Shown here: one piece after another, positions 1-8,486 of the stretch
Numbering within the stretch: position 1 is the first letter of the stretch
Layout of the letters: every line of letters begins with the position of its first letter
Assembly: GCA_963676355.1 (NCBI GenBank)
Contig: OY781093.1
Coordinates: 2,294,001 to 2,358,000, forward strand
Origin: JAGLOK01 sp963676355
GTDB taxonomy: Bacteria; Bacillota; Clostridia; Christensenellales; UMGS416
Reading direction: 5' to 3'
Length of the DNA stretch: 64,000 nucleotides
Notes under the pieces: model-generated
The model's database searches: none
What the model was told of the DNA's origin: nothing
The model's input: only the letters and a program-made list of their open reading frames with translations
Program-made: the position numbers and the translations under genes

Positions 1-598
1 ATATTTTAATTCCTTCTTTCTGGATTTTAGATTCGAGTTTAATCATTGTGTCATTATATTTATAATCACCATATAGATACTTAACATATGCCAAACCTTC
101 TTCAACCAGCATATAGTTGAGCAATTCACCATCAACCCAAATCCAAGCAAGCAATCTGTCATACTTATCAAAAGTATCACTTTCTTCATCAAGCTCGAGT
201 ACGATGTTTTCAGCATTTTTAAGCTTGTCTTTTGTAAACTCTTTTGCAGGCATTGCCCAAGGCTGCATGCCATCTGTTGAAGAGTTCATTTCGGGTGTGT
301 CAACTGCAAGAAACCTTACAGCCATAGGCATTCCGCCTATTTTAAACACTGCAGTATCTCCGTCTGAAAGGCTCACAAATGTTACCTGCTCATATCCATC
401 CTCCATTATTTTCATATCCGAAAAATCCAAGTCAGGAAGTTCTGGCATATCTATTCCAGGGGTAGGAGCAGCGGTTGCAGTTTCGGTTAATTCCTGTGTC
501 TGTACAGTGGTGATTTCAGGTGTAGATACAATTTCCGGTTTACTACACGCAGTAAAAAGCATCATAATGCTAATCAATATAATTAATATCTTTTTCAT
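1..598 (-). CDS. Secreted thermonuclease-family (SNase) lipoprotein, cut by the left window edge
   Basis: The frame opens at ATG 598 with GGAG upstream and stays open for 199 codons to base 1, so the C-terminus is missing. A lipoprotein signal peptide ends in FTAC (Cys18), followed by a Thr/Glu/Pro-rich linker to about residue 58. The rest matches the staphylococcal nuclease fold: DGDT with Asp81, then Arg95, Asp100, Thr101 and Glu103 (VRFLAVDTPE), and Arg148 (DKYDRLLAW). These correspond to SNase Asp21, Arg35, Asp40, Thr41, Glu43 and Arg87, so the enzyme should be an active, Ca-dependent, surface-anchored DNase/RNase. It follows the ABC binding-protein gene but is separated from it by a strong terminator and a palindrome, so it probably has its own promoter. 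Role inferred: scavenging of extracellular nucleic acid. Confidence 0.9.
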   Translation of the reverse strand, partial: MKKILIILISIMMLFTACSKPEIVSTPEITTVQTQELTETATAAPTPGIDMPELPDLDFSDMKIMEDGYEQVTFVSLSDGDTAVFKIGGMPMAVRFLAVDTPEMNSSTDGMQPWAMPAKEFTKDKLKNAENIVLELDEESDTFDKYDRLLAWIWVDGELLNYMLVEEGLAYVKYLYGDYKYNDTMIKLESKIQKEGIKI

Positions 599-623
599 TT
601 TATGTCTCCTTTTTTCATGTAAC

Positions 624-637
624 AGTAAATATTTACT
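624..637. promoter_or_regulatory. 14-bp perfect palindrome upstream of the nuclease gene
   Basis: AGTAAATATTTACT is a perfect palindrome about 25 bp upstream of the nuclease start codon, between the terminator of the preceding gene and the ribosome-binding site. The position suits an operator, but no regulator is identified. Confidence 0.35.
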
Positions 638-660
638 TACTCTAACATAAAAAATGTTTA

Positions 661-697
661 AAAAAAGAAAAAGGCTACCTATTAAGGTAACCTTTTT
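661..697 (-). terminator. Rho-independent terminator after the CUT1 binding protein
   Basis: Read on the minus strand, a 12-bp stem with one G-U wobble (arms 686-697 and 668-679) closes a 6-nt loop. It is followed by a run of T broken by one C. It lies just past the binding-protein stop at 706 and closes the 3.9-0.7 kb transporter operon. Confidence 0.85.
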
Positions 698-705
698 ATA
701 TAATT

Positions 706-2049
706 TTAGTTCAAGCTGTTTGCAGCGTCTGTTACTGCCTGATCAACAGTTTTTGCGCCAGCGATAGCTTCTTCCACAGCAACACCTACAGCAACTCTGT
801 AGCTATAGCTGTCCGGGAAGATTGGGTCAAAGATATACCAGTCAGCTTCATATGAAGTGCCTGTAACTTTTGTTGGGTTTACGCCTGATTCTACGAATGC
901 TTTGTATTCTTCTGAATCACGAGCTGATGTACGTACAGGAAGGTAACCTGTGTTCATAGCCCAATAAACAGTTGTTTTAGGACTCATGAGATATTTCATA
1001 AATTCAAATGTTGCAAGCTGTTCTTCAGGAGTTGATTTGAGCATGAACATGTTTGATCCCTGCTGGATAACTTTCTTTTCTTTTCCGAAAGGAACCTGTG
1101 CGCTGTCCCACTCAAATTCATCTGAACCAACGTAAGCTGAGCCTGATGTTGAGCCAATAAACATTACAGCTGCTTGATCATTGAAAGGACCTGACATATA
1201 GCCATCTTCACCAGCTGAACGGAAATATCCGCCTTCAACACCGTCTACAAAATACTGGAGTGCTTCTCGTGCTTCAGGTGAGTCAAAAAGAACTTCGCCA
1301 TCTGCATTTGTGTACTGTCCGCCTGCCTGCTGTGTCCAAGTGATAAATAGATTTTCAAGTGAATCATAGCCAAATGCAGGTGCGCCTAAAACTTCAGATG
1401 CAGCCATTGATACTTCTTTGAGCTCATCCCAAGTTGTAGGAACTGAAAGTTCATTTTCTTCAAAGAAAGTTTTGTTGTAGTAAAGAACTTCTGTTGATTT
1501 ATTGCATGGCAATGAATAGAATTTTCCATCAGGATATGATGAGTTTTCAACTCTATAACCTTCAAGGATGTCTTCCCAGTCTTCTACGCCATATTGCTCG
1601 TCAAAAATATAATCATCAAGCTGAACAACTTGCTCAGATTGTGTATAGATGATTATGTTGTTGCCGTATGCCTGTCCCATGTGAGGAATATCACCCGCTT
1701 GAAGAGCCGCCATGATTTTTGCATGACAATCGTTGTATCCGCCCTGATATGTTGGTATTACTGTGATGCCATATTCATTTTCTTCATTGAACATTGCACA
1801 CACTTCTTCAAGTGTTTCGCCAAGTCCGCCGCCCATTGCGTGCCAGAAATGTATTTCCAAGCCTGCAGGTATTTCCATTGGTTCCTCAGTCGGTTCAGCA
1901 GTTGCCTCTTCGACCATTTCTTCGGTTTCTTCTGCTGCAGTTTCTTCTGCTTGAGTTGGTTCAGGTTCACTTGCCTTTTCACAGCCTGCAAAAATTGAAA
2001 CAATAACAATTAAAGCTGCTACTACCAAAAATAATTTTTTTGATTTCAT
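706..2049 (-). CDS. Extracellular sugar-binding lipoprotein, CUT1 (family 1) ABC transporter
   Basis: A 447-residue solute-binding protein for a carbohydrate-uptake (CUT1) ABC transporter. The start is set at ATG 2049, because GGAGG lies 6-10 bases upstream; an in-frame TTG at 2061 overlaps that site. The signal peptide ends in FAGC, and the lipidated Cys is followed by a roughly 40-residue Glu/Thr/Pro linker. The mature part has family-1 features: IHFWHAMGG near its start, then VEVLYYNKTFF-like and PTTWDELKE segments. It is last in an operon with two permeases (3860-2982 and 2950-2099), which suits high expression of the binding protein. The substrate cannot be read from sequence; an oligosaccharide is likely. 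No ATPase gene is present, so a shared MsmK-type ATPase elsewhere is inferred. Confidence 0.9.
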   Translation of the reverse strand: MKSKKLFLVVAALIVIVSIFAGCEKASEPEPTQAEETAAEETEEMVEEATAEPTEEPMEIPAGLEIHFWHAMGGGLGETLEEVCAMFNEENEYGITVIPTYQGGYNDCHAKIMAALQAGDIPHMGQAYGNNIIIYTQSEQVVQLDDYIFDEQYGVEDWEDILEGYRVENSSYPDGKFYSLPCNKSTEVLYYNKTFFEENELSVPTTWDELKEVSMAASEVLGAPAFGYDSLENLFITWTQQAGGQYTNADGEVLFDSPEAREALQYFVDGVEGGYFRSAGEDGYMSGPFNDQAAVMFIGSTSGSAYVGSDEFEWDSAQVPFGKEKKVIQQGSNMFMLKSTPEEQLATFEFMKYLMSPKTTVYWAMNTGYLPVRTSARDSEEYKAFVESGVNPTKVTGTSYEADWYIFDPIFPDSYSYRVAVGVAVEEAIAGAKTVDQAVTDAANSLN

Positions 2050-2098
2050 TGGTTCCTCCAAAATATTTAATATAATATCCGATTATATCGGTTATTAA

Positions 2099-2950
2099 CT
2101 ACCCTTTTATTCCGCCTCGTGCCACACCTTCCAAAATGTATTTATTTGTGAAGATGTATAGTAAAACAAGAGGCAATACAACTATCGTACCGGCCGCCAT
2201 AAGAAGATGAAAGTCAGTACCCGCTTCGTTACTAAAGTATCTAAGTCCAATAGCCAAAACCCTCTTTTCGACAGAGTCTGTTATAAGAAGAGGCCAGATA
2301 TATGCATTCCATGATGCAATCCAGTTAAATAGAGCGATTGTAATCAATGCATTTTTGGTGTTTGGCACCATTATGCGCCACAAAAATTTCCAATCATTAC
2401 ATCCATCAACTTTTGCCGCGTAATAGAATTCATCTGGAATACCTATGAAAAACTGTCTTAGAAGATATACATAAAACCCGCTTGCAGTGTATGGAACAAT
2501 AAGTGCCCAAAGTGTATCCTTTAAATGCAAATTTACTGCAACAGTCTTATAGTTTGATATTATAAGAAGTTGGCTTGGAATCATAAGCGTTGCCAAAATC
2601 AGAAGGAACAATAGATTTTTCCCTTTAAACTCCAACTTTGCAAACGCAAATGCGGCAAGAATAGTTGTAAATAATGTAACACCAGTGTTCACTAAACAAA
2701 CAAATACAGTATTTACAAAGAAAATATCAAATGGTGCAATTCTTAAAGCTTCAGCATAGTTGTTCCACTGAATAGCACTAGGCCACCATACAATTGGATT
2801 AGATGTAATTTCATTATATGTCTTTAATGAACCCGTTATCATCCAGAAAAACGGGAAAAGCATTATAGCTGCTATAACTACTAACAAAGTATACGTTAAT
2901 AGATTTTTTATTGTATTATTTCTATGTATGTGATTAGTCTTTTTAGTCAA
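2099..2950 (-). CDS. CUT1 sugar ABC transporter permease, MalG/AraQ type
   Basis: A 283-residue inner-membrane permease with about six hydrophobic segments and the CUT1 signature loop (EFYYAAKVDGCNDWKFLWRI), which docks the ATPase. The C-terminus ends in ARGGIKG, typical of the MalG half. The likely start is TTG 2950, preceded by AAGGAG at a good distance. It follows the MalF-type partner after 31 bp and precedes the binding-protein gene, so the three form one operon. It imports a sugar or oligosaccharide; the exact substrate is not visible. Confidence 0.9.
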   Translation of the reverse strand: MTKKTNHIHRNNTIKNLLTYTLLVVIAAIMLFPFFWMITGSLKTYNEITSNPIVWWPSAIQWNNYAEALRIAPFDIFFVNTVFVCLVNTGVTLFTTILAAFAFAKLEFKGKNLLFLLILATLMIPSQLLIISNYKTVAVNLHLKDTLWALIVPYTASGFYVYLLRQFFIGIPDEFYYAAKVDGCNDWKFLWRIMVPNTKNALITIALFNWIASWNAYIWPLLITDSVEKRVLAIGLRYFSNEAGTDFHLLMAAGTIVVLPLVLLYIFTNKYILEGVARGGIKG

Positions 2951-2981
2951 CTTTTACTCCTTCTTAATCAATATAGACGTA

Positions 2982-3860
2982 TTAAGAATCCCTGTGTAGA
3001 ATTCTTTGTTGAATCAATGTTACAACCAATATGCCAAGGAATAGCAAGACACTCGCAGCTGATGCTATTACAGGATTATTAGCATTATAAAACTCATCAT
3101 ATACGTAATACACAATTGTCATAGCGGAATTCGCAGGTCCGGCTCTTTGGAACAAACTGACTACCTCTACATACGTTTTAAGCGATCCTATTACTGATAT
3201 TATTATTATATATGCCAATACCGGCAATAAAAGAGGAAGCGTTACTTTGAAAAATATTTGCCATGGCTTTGCCCCGTCCACCTGAGCCGCTTCAATCAAC
3301 TGGTGATCTATGTTTTGAAGCCCCGCCAAAAAGACAACTATTTTAAACGCCAAGCCCGACCATATACCAAATATCATAAGTGCAGGAAGCGAGTAATTAA
3401 TATCATTAAGCCATTGTATAGGTTCAGAACCAAATTTAGTCATAACTATGTTTAAAAGACCGTAATTTGAGTGGAATAGAAATCTAAAAGACAAACCTAT
3501 TGCTATAAGGTTTGTTACATAAGGAATAAAGTAAATGCTTTGAAAGATTTTCCATCCTCTGATTTTTGTATTAAGCAAAACTGCTATAAACAAAGAAATA
3601 GCAACCGCAACGGGCACGGTCACTGCTGTGTATTTTATTGTATTAGATACACCTAAAATAAAGTTATTGTCATTTAAGACTTTAATATAGTTTTTTAACC
3701 CAAATCCTGAACCTTGGTGTTTAAATATATTGTAGTCTGTAAAAAAGCTCATATATACCGAGCGCACCATAGGGTAGATAACAAATACGCTTATAACTAA
3801 AAATGCCGGCAACAAATACAAATAAGGCTTGAGTGCGTTCTTGTGCTTAATTTTTTTCAT
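2982..3860 (-). CDS. CUT1 sugar ABC transporter permease, MalF/UgpA type
   Basis: A 292-residue permease and first gene of the transporter operon. The N-terminus is basic (MKKIKHKNALKPY), followed by a first helix at about 11-33 and further membrane segments. The CUT1 loop IDHQLIEAAQVDGAKPWQIF is conserved and contacts the ATPase. The long periplasmic loop of E. coli MalF is absent, as in most Gram-positive UgpA/LacF homologues. A promoter candidate with a 17-bp spacer lies about 165 bp upstream (4025-4053). It pairs with the MalG-type permease downstream. Confidence 0.9.
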   Translation of the reverse strand: MKKIKHKNALKPYLYLLPAFLVISVFVIYPMVRSVYMSFFTDYNIFKHQGSGFGLKNYIKVLNDNNFILGVSNTIKYTAVTVPVAVAISLFIAVLLNTKIRGWKIFQSIYFIPYVTNLIAIGLSFRFLFHSNYGLLNIVMTKFGSEPIQWLNDINYSLPALMIFGIWSGLAFKIVVFLAGLQNIDHQLIEAAQVDGAKPWQIFFKVTLPLLLPVLAYIIIISVIGSLKTYVEVVSLFQRAGPANSAMTIVYYVYDEFYNANNPVIASAASVLLFLGILVVTLIQQRILHRDS

Positions 3861-4024
3861 CTACAAAATTACCTTCCCAATTTAATGTATTCTATATATC
3901 TATTAATACATTATAAGCTTTCCTAAAGCTTTTTTCTCTTTTGCTGAATCTGGTTATATTCTACCTTATATATATTATTACAACCAACATTATTATTATT
4001 CATTGTTTTGAAAATTCTGTGTAA

Positions 4025-4053
4025 ATAGTAGCACAATATTAGGTTTTTGTAAA
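4025..4053 (-). promoter_or_regulatory. Sigma-A-type promoter candidate for the CUT1 operon
   Basis: On the minus strand, TTTACA (4053-4048) and TACTAT (4030-4025) are 17 bp apart. TGC directly precedes the -10 element, giving an extended -10. Transcription would begin near 4018. Confidence 0.55.
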
Positions 4054-4060
4054 TATAATG

Positions 4061-4118
4061 TGTGCGCAAAATTCAAAAAATCCCACATTATGTAGTGCTT
4101 TTTTATGTAAAGCGCACA
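4061..4118. promoter_or_regulatory. Separated inverted repeat upstream of the CUT1 promoter
   Basis: TGTGCGC (4061-4067) and GCGCACA (4112-4118) form a perfect 7-bp inverted pair about 45 bp apart, just upstream of the -35 element. The position fits an activator site. The AraC-type regulator encoded at 6952-5366 is an obvious but untested candidate. Confidence 0.35.
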
Positions 4119-4330
4119 ATATAAAGTAGTTTTCTTTTTTTGCACTTTAAAATCACTAAAAAATATTTTTTTTGTTTTTTTAAAGCAACCTTAAATTTAC
4201 GACTTATAAAGCAAATCAACAACATATAAAACACTGATTACATCTTATGTATCAAGCATGGTAAAAAGTTTTCTATTTTACATGTCTAAACAATGCTTTT
4301 TAACCTAATCCGCCTTTAACGCAAGTAGAA

Positions 4331-5353
4331 TTAATGTATATTCTCAAATATTTGCTCTTTCGTGAAATATCCATCTTCCACAACCGTTTCTAGGATATTG
4401 TCTTCTGTAACAATTACAGGAGCATAAGCTATATATCTTATATCATATGTACCATCATTTATAGTTTCATCAACATCAATATCTTCTCCGTTTGCCATTC
4501 GAAATGCCATCTGTGCAGCACCTTCAGCGAGCAATTTGATTGATTTATAAATCGTCATATTTTGCGTTCCGATAACTAACCTTTGACATGCTCCCAGTTC
4601 TGCATCTTGACCTGTTACATAGACCTTCCCAGCCAATCTATTTTCACTCAATGCCATAATTGCACCTTCTGCTACTCTGTCGTTTGCCGCAACTATTGCA
4701 TCAATCGTAGATCCTTGGCTTATAATATCACTGACATATTTATATGCTATTTCATCTCTCCAGTCAGCTACCCAAGTTTCTGCGACTATATTTATAGCTC
4801 CTGAATCAATTTTAGGTTGTAATACACCCATGCAACCATCATTTAGCATATAAGCATTGTAGTCTGTTTCTGCACCGTTTAATATTATGTAATTTCCTTG
4901 AGGTACATTTTTAGTTACCTCAGTACCTATAAGCTCCCCTACTTTATAATTGTTAAATGTTATATATAAATCAACATTAGCGTTTCTGATTATCCTATCA
5001 TATGCAATGACTTTAACATTGTTGTCATGCGCATATTCTACAACTTTATCCAAAGAGTCCTTATCATAAGGTATAATAACTAGAACATCCACTCCTTGAG
5101 CAATCATCTCTCGGCAAATATCTTCTTGCAATGCACTATCTTCGTATGCATTCTGTACAATAACTTCAGCACCAAGCTGTTTTGCCTTTGAATAAAAGAT
5201 GTCTCTGTCTCTTTGCCAGCGTTCAACGGTCATAGTCTCTGGCACAAATCCAATTTTTATTATACCGTCATCATTAAGAAAAGTTTGATTTTTACCACAT
5301 CCAACTAAAAACAATGCAATAATAACAACTAATATGATTAGCTTCTTATTCAA
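4331..5353 (-). CDS. XylF-like sugar-binding lipoprotein
   Basis: A 340-residue periplasmic-binding-fold (type I) lipoprotein. The likely start is TTG 5353 with GGAGG upstream. A signal peptide ends in LVGC (Cys19). D-xylose-binding-protein hallmarks follow: VLVIIPYDKDSLDKVV, KVIAYDRIIRNANVDLY and VTGQDAELGACQRL. It begins 12 bp after the AraC-type regulator, so it belongs to the sensor operon, not to a transporter operon; no permease or ATPase follows it. It may feed sugar to the MmsAB transporter at 13-10 kb or deliver ligand to the neighbouring sensor kinase. Its substrate could be xylose or another aldose. Confidence 0.82.
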   Translation of the reverse strand: MNKKLIILVVIIALFLVGCGKNQTFLNDDGIIKIGFVPETMTVERWQRDRDIFYSKAKQLGAEVIVQNAYEDSALQEDICREMIAQGVDVLVIIPYDKDSLDKVVEYAHDNNVKVIAYDRIIRNANVDLYITFNNYKVGELIGTEVTKNVPQGNYIILNGAETDYNAYMLNDGCMGVLQPKIDSGAINIVAETWVADWRDEIAYKYVSDIISQGSTIDAIVAANDRVAEGAIMALSENRLAGKVYVTGQDAELGACQRLVIGTQNMTIYKSIKLLAEGAAQMAFRMANGEDIDVDETINDGTYDIRYIAYAPVIVTEDNILETVVEDGYFTKEQIFENIH

Positions 5354-5365
5354 TGTGTACCTCCA

Positions 5366-6952
5366 CTATTGTTGTTTAAATAAAGTTGACGGAGAAACTC
5401 CCACATGTCTTTTAAATAATCTACTAAAGTAATTCGGATCACTATATCCAGACATATAGCAAACTTCTTTGATTGAATAGTTGCCTTGCTTTATTAACTT
5501 TTTTGCGTGCTCTATACGCACAGCTGTAAGTTGGTCTATAAAATTTATATTCATTTCATCTTTGAACAATTTCGAAAAGTATTGAGGACTCATGCCTAGC
5601 TCTTTGGAAATGTCTAAAAGCGATAATTTTTCGCTGAATCTTTCGTTTATAATAGTGTTTGCTTTGTCAACAATAGTGCTTATATTTTTCTTTTTTAATC
5701 TTCTAATCCCATTTGTAATATAGCGAATCTTTTCGATGCAAAAACTATGCATCTCCTGTTGATTCGAGCAATTCATGATATCATTTATGTAGTCACTATT
5801 TTGCAGATAAGAATCACTGTCAATTATATTTTCCATCGCTATTTTATTAGCGAAAACCATTATTTCAATAAGTTTATTTTTTAAATTTTGTTCAACTGCT
5901 GTATTTTTATATTTGTTTAGCAAATCATTTAAAATACTTATGCTTCGCTCAGTATCTCCCTTTTCGATTGCTGAAATTATTTCGAGCTCTTCTGTCATTA
6001 TATTTAAATTTAGATTATCCATATTATAGGCGGCATCATCGATGTGTGTTAGTATTTCATTATCTCTAAAGTTTATAGCTTTTAGTGCTTCCTGATAAGA
6101 AATCATAATATTTTCATCACTATGAACGTTGCCTATTCCTGCTTTTATGGTAACTTTAAATTTTGAGATTAATTTACTAATTAGATTCTCTAATACTCCT
6201 ATGGTATACACTTTTTGTTTATATATATCATCATTATCTTGCGCAATGTATACTATTACTCTATCAAGAATTACAGGCCCTACCAAGCACTTGAAATTAA
6301 ACTTCATATTATCTCTTAAATATTCGTAGAATTTTTGAATTTGCAGCCCATCTTTAAGGTTTATAATATCAGCGTTCTTACTTCTCATATCTTTAAATGT
6401 AAGCAGTAAGATACACCCATATGGAGTGTTAATATTAAATAATGATTTATACCTGCTAATGTCAACTTTATGCCCTTGTGCAAGTAAAAGAGAGTATATA
6501 AATCCATGCTCAATAATAGGCAGCATTTTGTCCATTTTCTCTTTTGTTTCTAATTCAAGATTCTGCTTTTCTCGCTCTTCGTCAAGTTCATCTGTAACCT
6601 TTGCTAATATTTCTATCAATTTGTTTTTTAGCACTGGCTTTATTAGATACTCTGAAACTCCTATTTTGACCGCTTCTTTTGCAAATTCAAAGTGTTCATA
6701 AGCCGACACTATTATAAACTTTATATCAGGGTGCATCTTTTTTATTTCAGTTATTGCTTCAAGCCCATTAATCCCAGGCATTTTAATATCCATAAGTATT
6801 ATGTCAACACTTTGATTTCTAGCTTTTTCAATTGCCATCCTTCCAGATCTTGCAGTATGTACAACTTCAATGTTATTTATTTCTTTTTCAACAATATGTT
6901 TAACAGACTCAATAACAATATTTTCATCATCTACGACCATTAATTTATACAT
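5366..6952 (-). CDS. YesN-type response regulator, receiver plus AraC helix-turn-helix
   Basis: A 528-residue cytoplasmic regulator. The receiver domain (1-120) has DDE at 8-10, phospho-acceptor Asp55 in ILMDIKMPG, and the conserved Lys in YLIKPV. A variable middle region (about 150-410) is followed by a two-helix-turn-helix AraC domain at about 430-525 (GYSDPNYFSRLFKRHVGVSP). ATG 6952 has GGGAGG upstream. The start overlaps the kinase stop by 8 bp, so the two are translationally coupled. It probably activates nearby sugar-transport promoters, such as those upstream of 3860 or 15138. Confidence 0.93.
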   Translation of the reverse strand: MYKLMVVDDENIVIESVKHIVEKEINNIEVVHTARSGRMAIEKARNQSVDIILMDIKMPGINGLEAITEIKKMHPDIKFIIVSAYEHFEFAKEAVKIGVSEYLIKPVLKNKLIEILAKVTDELDEEREKQNLELETKEKMDKMLPIIEHGFIYSLLLAQGHKVDISRYKSLFNINTPYGCILLLTFKDMRSKNADIINLKDGLQIQKFYEYLRDNMKFNFKCLVGPVILDRVIVYIAQDNDDIYKQKVYTIGVLENLISKLISKFKVTIKAGIGNVHSDENIMISYQEALKAINFRDNEILTHIDDAAYNMDNLNLNIMTEELEIISAIEKGDTERSISILNDLLNKYKNTAVEQNLKNKLIEIMVFANKIAMENIIDSDSYLQNSDYINDIMNCSNQQEMHSFCIEKIRYITNGIRRLKKKNISTIVDKANTIINERFSEKLSLLDISKELGMSPQYFSKLFKDEMNINFIDQLTAVRIEHAKKLIKQGNYSIKEVCYMSGYSDPNYFSRLFKRHVGVSPSTLFKQQ

Positions 6953-8483
6953 TGTCTACCTCCCTATTGGTTCTATCCTTTTCAATTTCCATTGGTATTT
7001 TGAGTGTTACTGTGGTACCTTTTTCCGCTGCCGATTCGATATCAATAACATTATCAATTGAAAAAAAGAGATTAAGCCTTTGTATAACATTAGATATGCC
7101 TATCCCAGTTGTATGCCAAGAGTTGGTATCTTCAAATTCTGAACATTGCAGTATCAGTTTTCTAGTTTCTTCATCTATTCCCACACCGTCATCATGAACA
7201 GAGATATTAATTCTATCCCCGTGTTTTTTTATAGTGGTAGTTATGCTTCCGCCCTCTTCTTTATCACCAATACCATGTATTGTGGCATTTTCTAAAAGAG
7301 GTTGTATGATAAGCGGTGGTACATTATATTCCAGCAAACTTTCGTCTATATCATAGTAAAATTCAATATGATTTCCAAAACGCACTTTAAATAGGTTTGC
7401 ATATGACGTTATCATCTCAATTTCATCTTTAATTCTTACAACACGATCAACGTTCCTAACGTTATATCTAAATATCTTAGCCAAATCATCAAGAAATTCC
7501 GATGTCTTGTTTGCATCTTCCATCATAGCCAACTGCATGCCTGCATTTAATGTATTAAACAAAAAGTGCGGGTTAATTTGGGCCTGTAGCGCTTTAAGCT
7601 CTGCATCATCCAGTAAATATTGCATCTTCAGATTCTCTATCTGCTGCTCCATTAGTTTAGATTCAGTTTCCGACTTATCATGCAATTCATAAATATAATC
7701 TTTAATGCTATGCTTCATTGCATTGAATGCGTTTCCCATGATGCTAATCTCATCGTCAGAGAATACTTCCACGTCTTCAGTTTCAAAGTTTCCTTTTGCA
7801 ATCTCCTCTGCAGACTGTGCAAGCTTTATTACAGGTTTTGTTATGTTATAGGTTAAGTATAATATCAATATAACATTTATAGAGATAACTGATGCAATCA
7901 AGATTATATTTGTAATCAAAAGCTTATTCAGATCTTTTGACATCCCTGAGTATTGCTGCGTATTTTCATCTAAATGACTTAAATTAACCTTGTCTGCGAA
8001 AGATTTTATATAGATTGCTATCTTATCCGCTTCTCCATACCGTTCAATATATTCATCCGCATCATCAAGCTGTCTTCCTTTAACCGCTGCATCTGTTTCC
8101 TCGATATAGCTTTCTACCATATGAAAGATATCTTTATATATTAAAGCATCTTCACTGTATATGCCCAGTGTTTCATCATACATATTAGTTGCTTGCTCAA
8201 GCAGTAAGTCTTTAGCCTTAAAATAGTTAAGCACGCTGTCTGAATCATCTGTAACCAAGTATTTAGTTAAATTAGAGTCAACCTCTTGCATAGTTGTTAA
8301 AAATTCTTTTATTTCAATATTATCAGAGAACATATCATTCATATTAGCTGTAAGCTGATTTAGGACTATTAGAATAAATATAGCCGTCATACTTGTTAAA
8401 AAACTAGTCACTAAAAAAGTGCTTAGCATTTTTGTTTTAATACTACCAAATAACTTTTTCCGCAATTTCACAAAGAGTTTCAA
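6945..8483 (-). CDS. YesM/LytS-type sensor histidine kinase
   Basis: A 512-residue membrane kinase. TM1 is at about 20-42, an extracellular helical region covers 43-188, TM2 is at about 189-212, and HAMP spans 213-265. The His_kinase (PF06580-type) H-box is AQINPHFLFNTLN with phospho-acceptor His305. The ATPase domain follows, with an N-box near 396-403 and DDGVGID at 431-437. The start is TTG 8483 with GGAG upstream, 3 bp after the preceding binding-protein gene. It sits between a membrane-anchored binding protein and a YesN-type regulator, which matches the XylFII-LytS-YesN sugar-sensing arrangement described for clostridia. Confidence 0.92.
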   Translation of the reverse strand: MKLFVKLRKKLFGSIKTKMLSTFLVTSFLTSMTAIFILIVLNQLTANMNDMFSDNIEIKEFLTTMQEVDSNLTKYLVTDDSDSVLNYFKAKDLLLEQATNMYDETLGIYSEDALIYKDIFHMVESYIEETDAAVKGRQLDDADEYIERYGEADKIAIYIKSFADKVNLSHLDENTQQYSGMSKDLNKLLITNIILIASVISINVILILYLTYNITKPVIKLAQSAEEIAKGNFETEDVEVFSDDEISIMGNAFNAMKHSIKDYIYELHDKSETESKLMEQQIENLKMQYLLDDAELKALQAQINPHFLFNTLNAGMQLAMMEDANKTSEFLDDLAKIFRYNVRNVDRVVRIKDEIEMITSYANLFKVRFGNHIEFYYDIDESLLEYNVPPLIIQPLLENATIHGIGDKEEGGSITTTIKKHGDRINISVHDDGVGIDEETRKLILQCSEFEDTNSWHTTGIGISNVIQRLNLFFSIDNVIDIESAAEKGTTVTLKIPMEIEKDRTNREVDNV

Positions 8484-8486
8484 AGT

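Larger units (their letters stand above)
3861..4330. other. 470-bp intergenic region holding the promoter of the CUT1 operon
   Basis: No supportable gene. The region is very AT-rich. It contains the promoter and inverted repeat listed separately, plus a leader of roughly 155 nt before the permease start. I see no clear T-tailed terminator for the XylF-like gene ending at 4331, so read-through is possible. Confidence 0.6.

Noticed and set aside
117..650. 177-codon plus-strand open frame
   Set aside because: It is antisense to the well-supported nuclease lipoprotein and has low-complexity Ser-rich content typical of a shadow frame.
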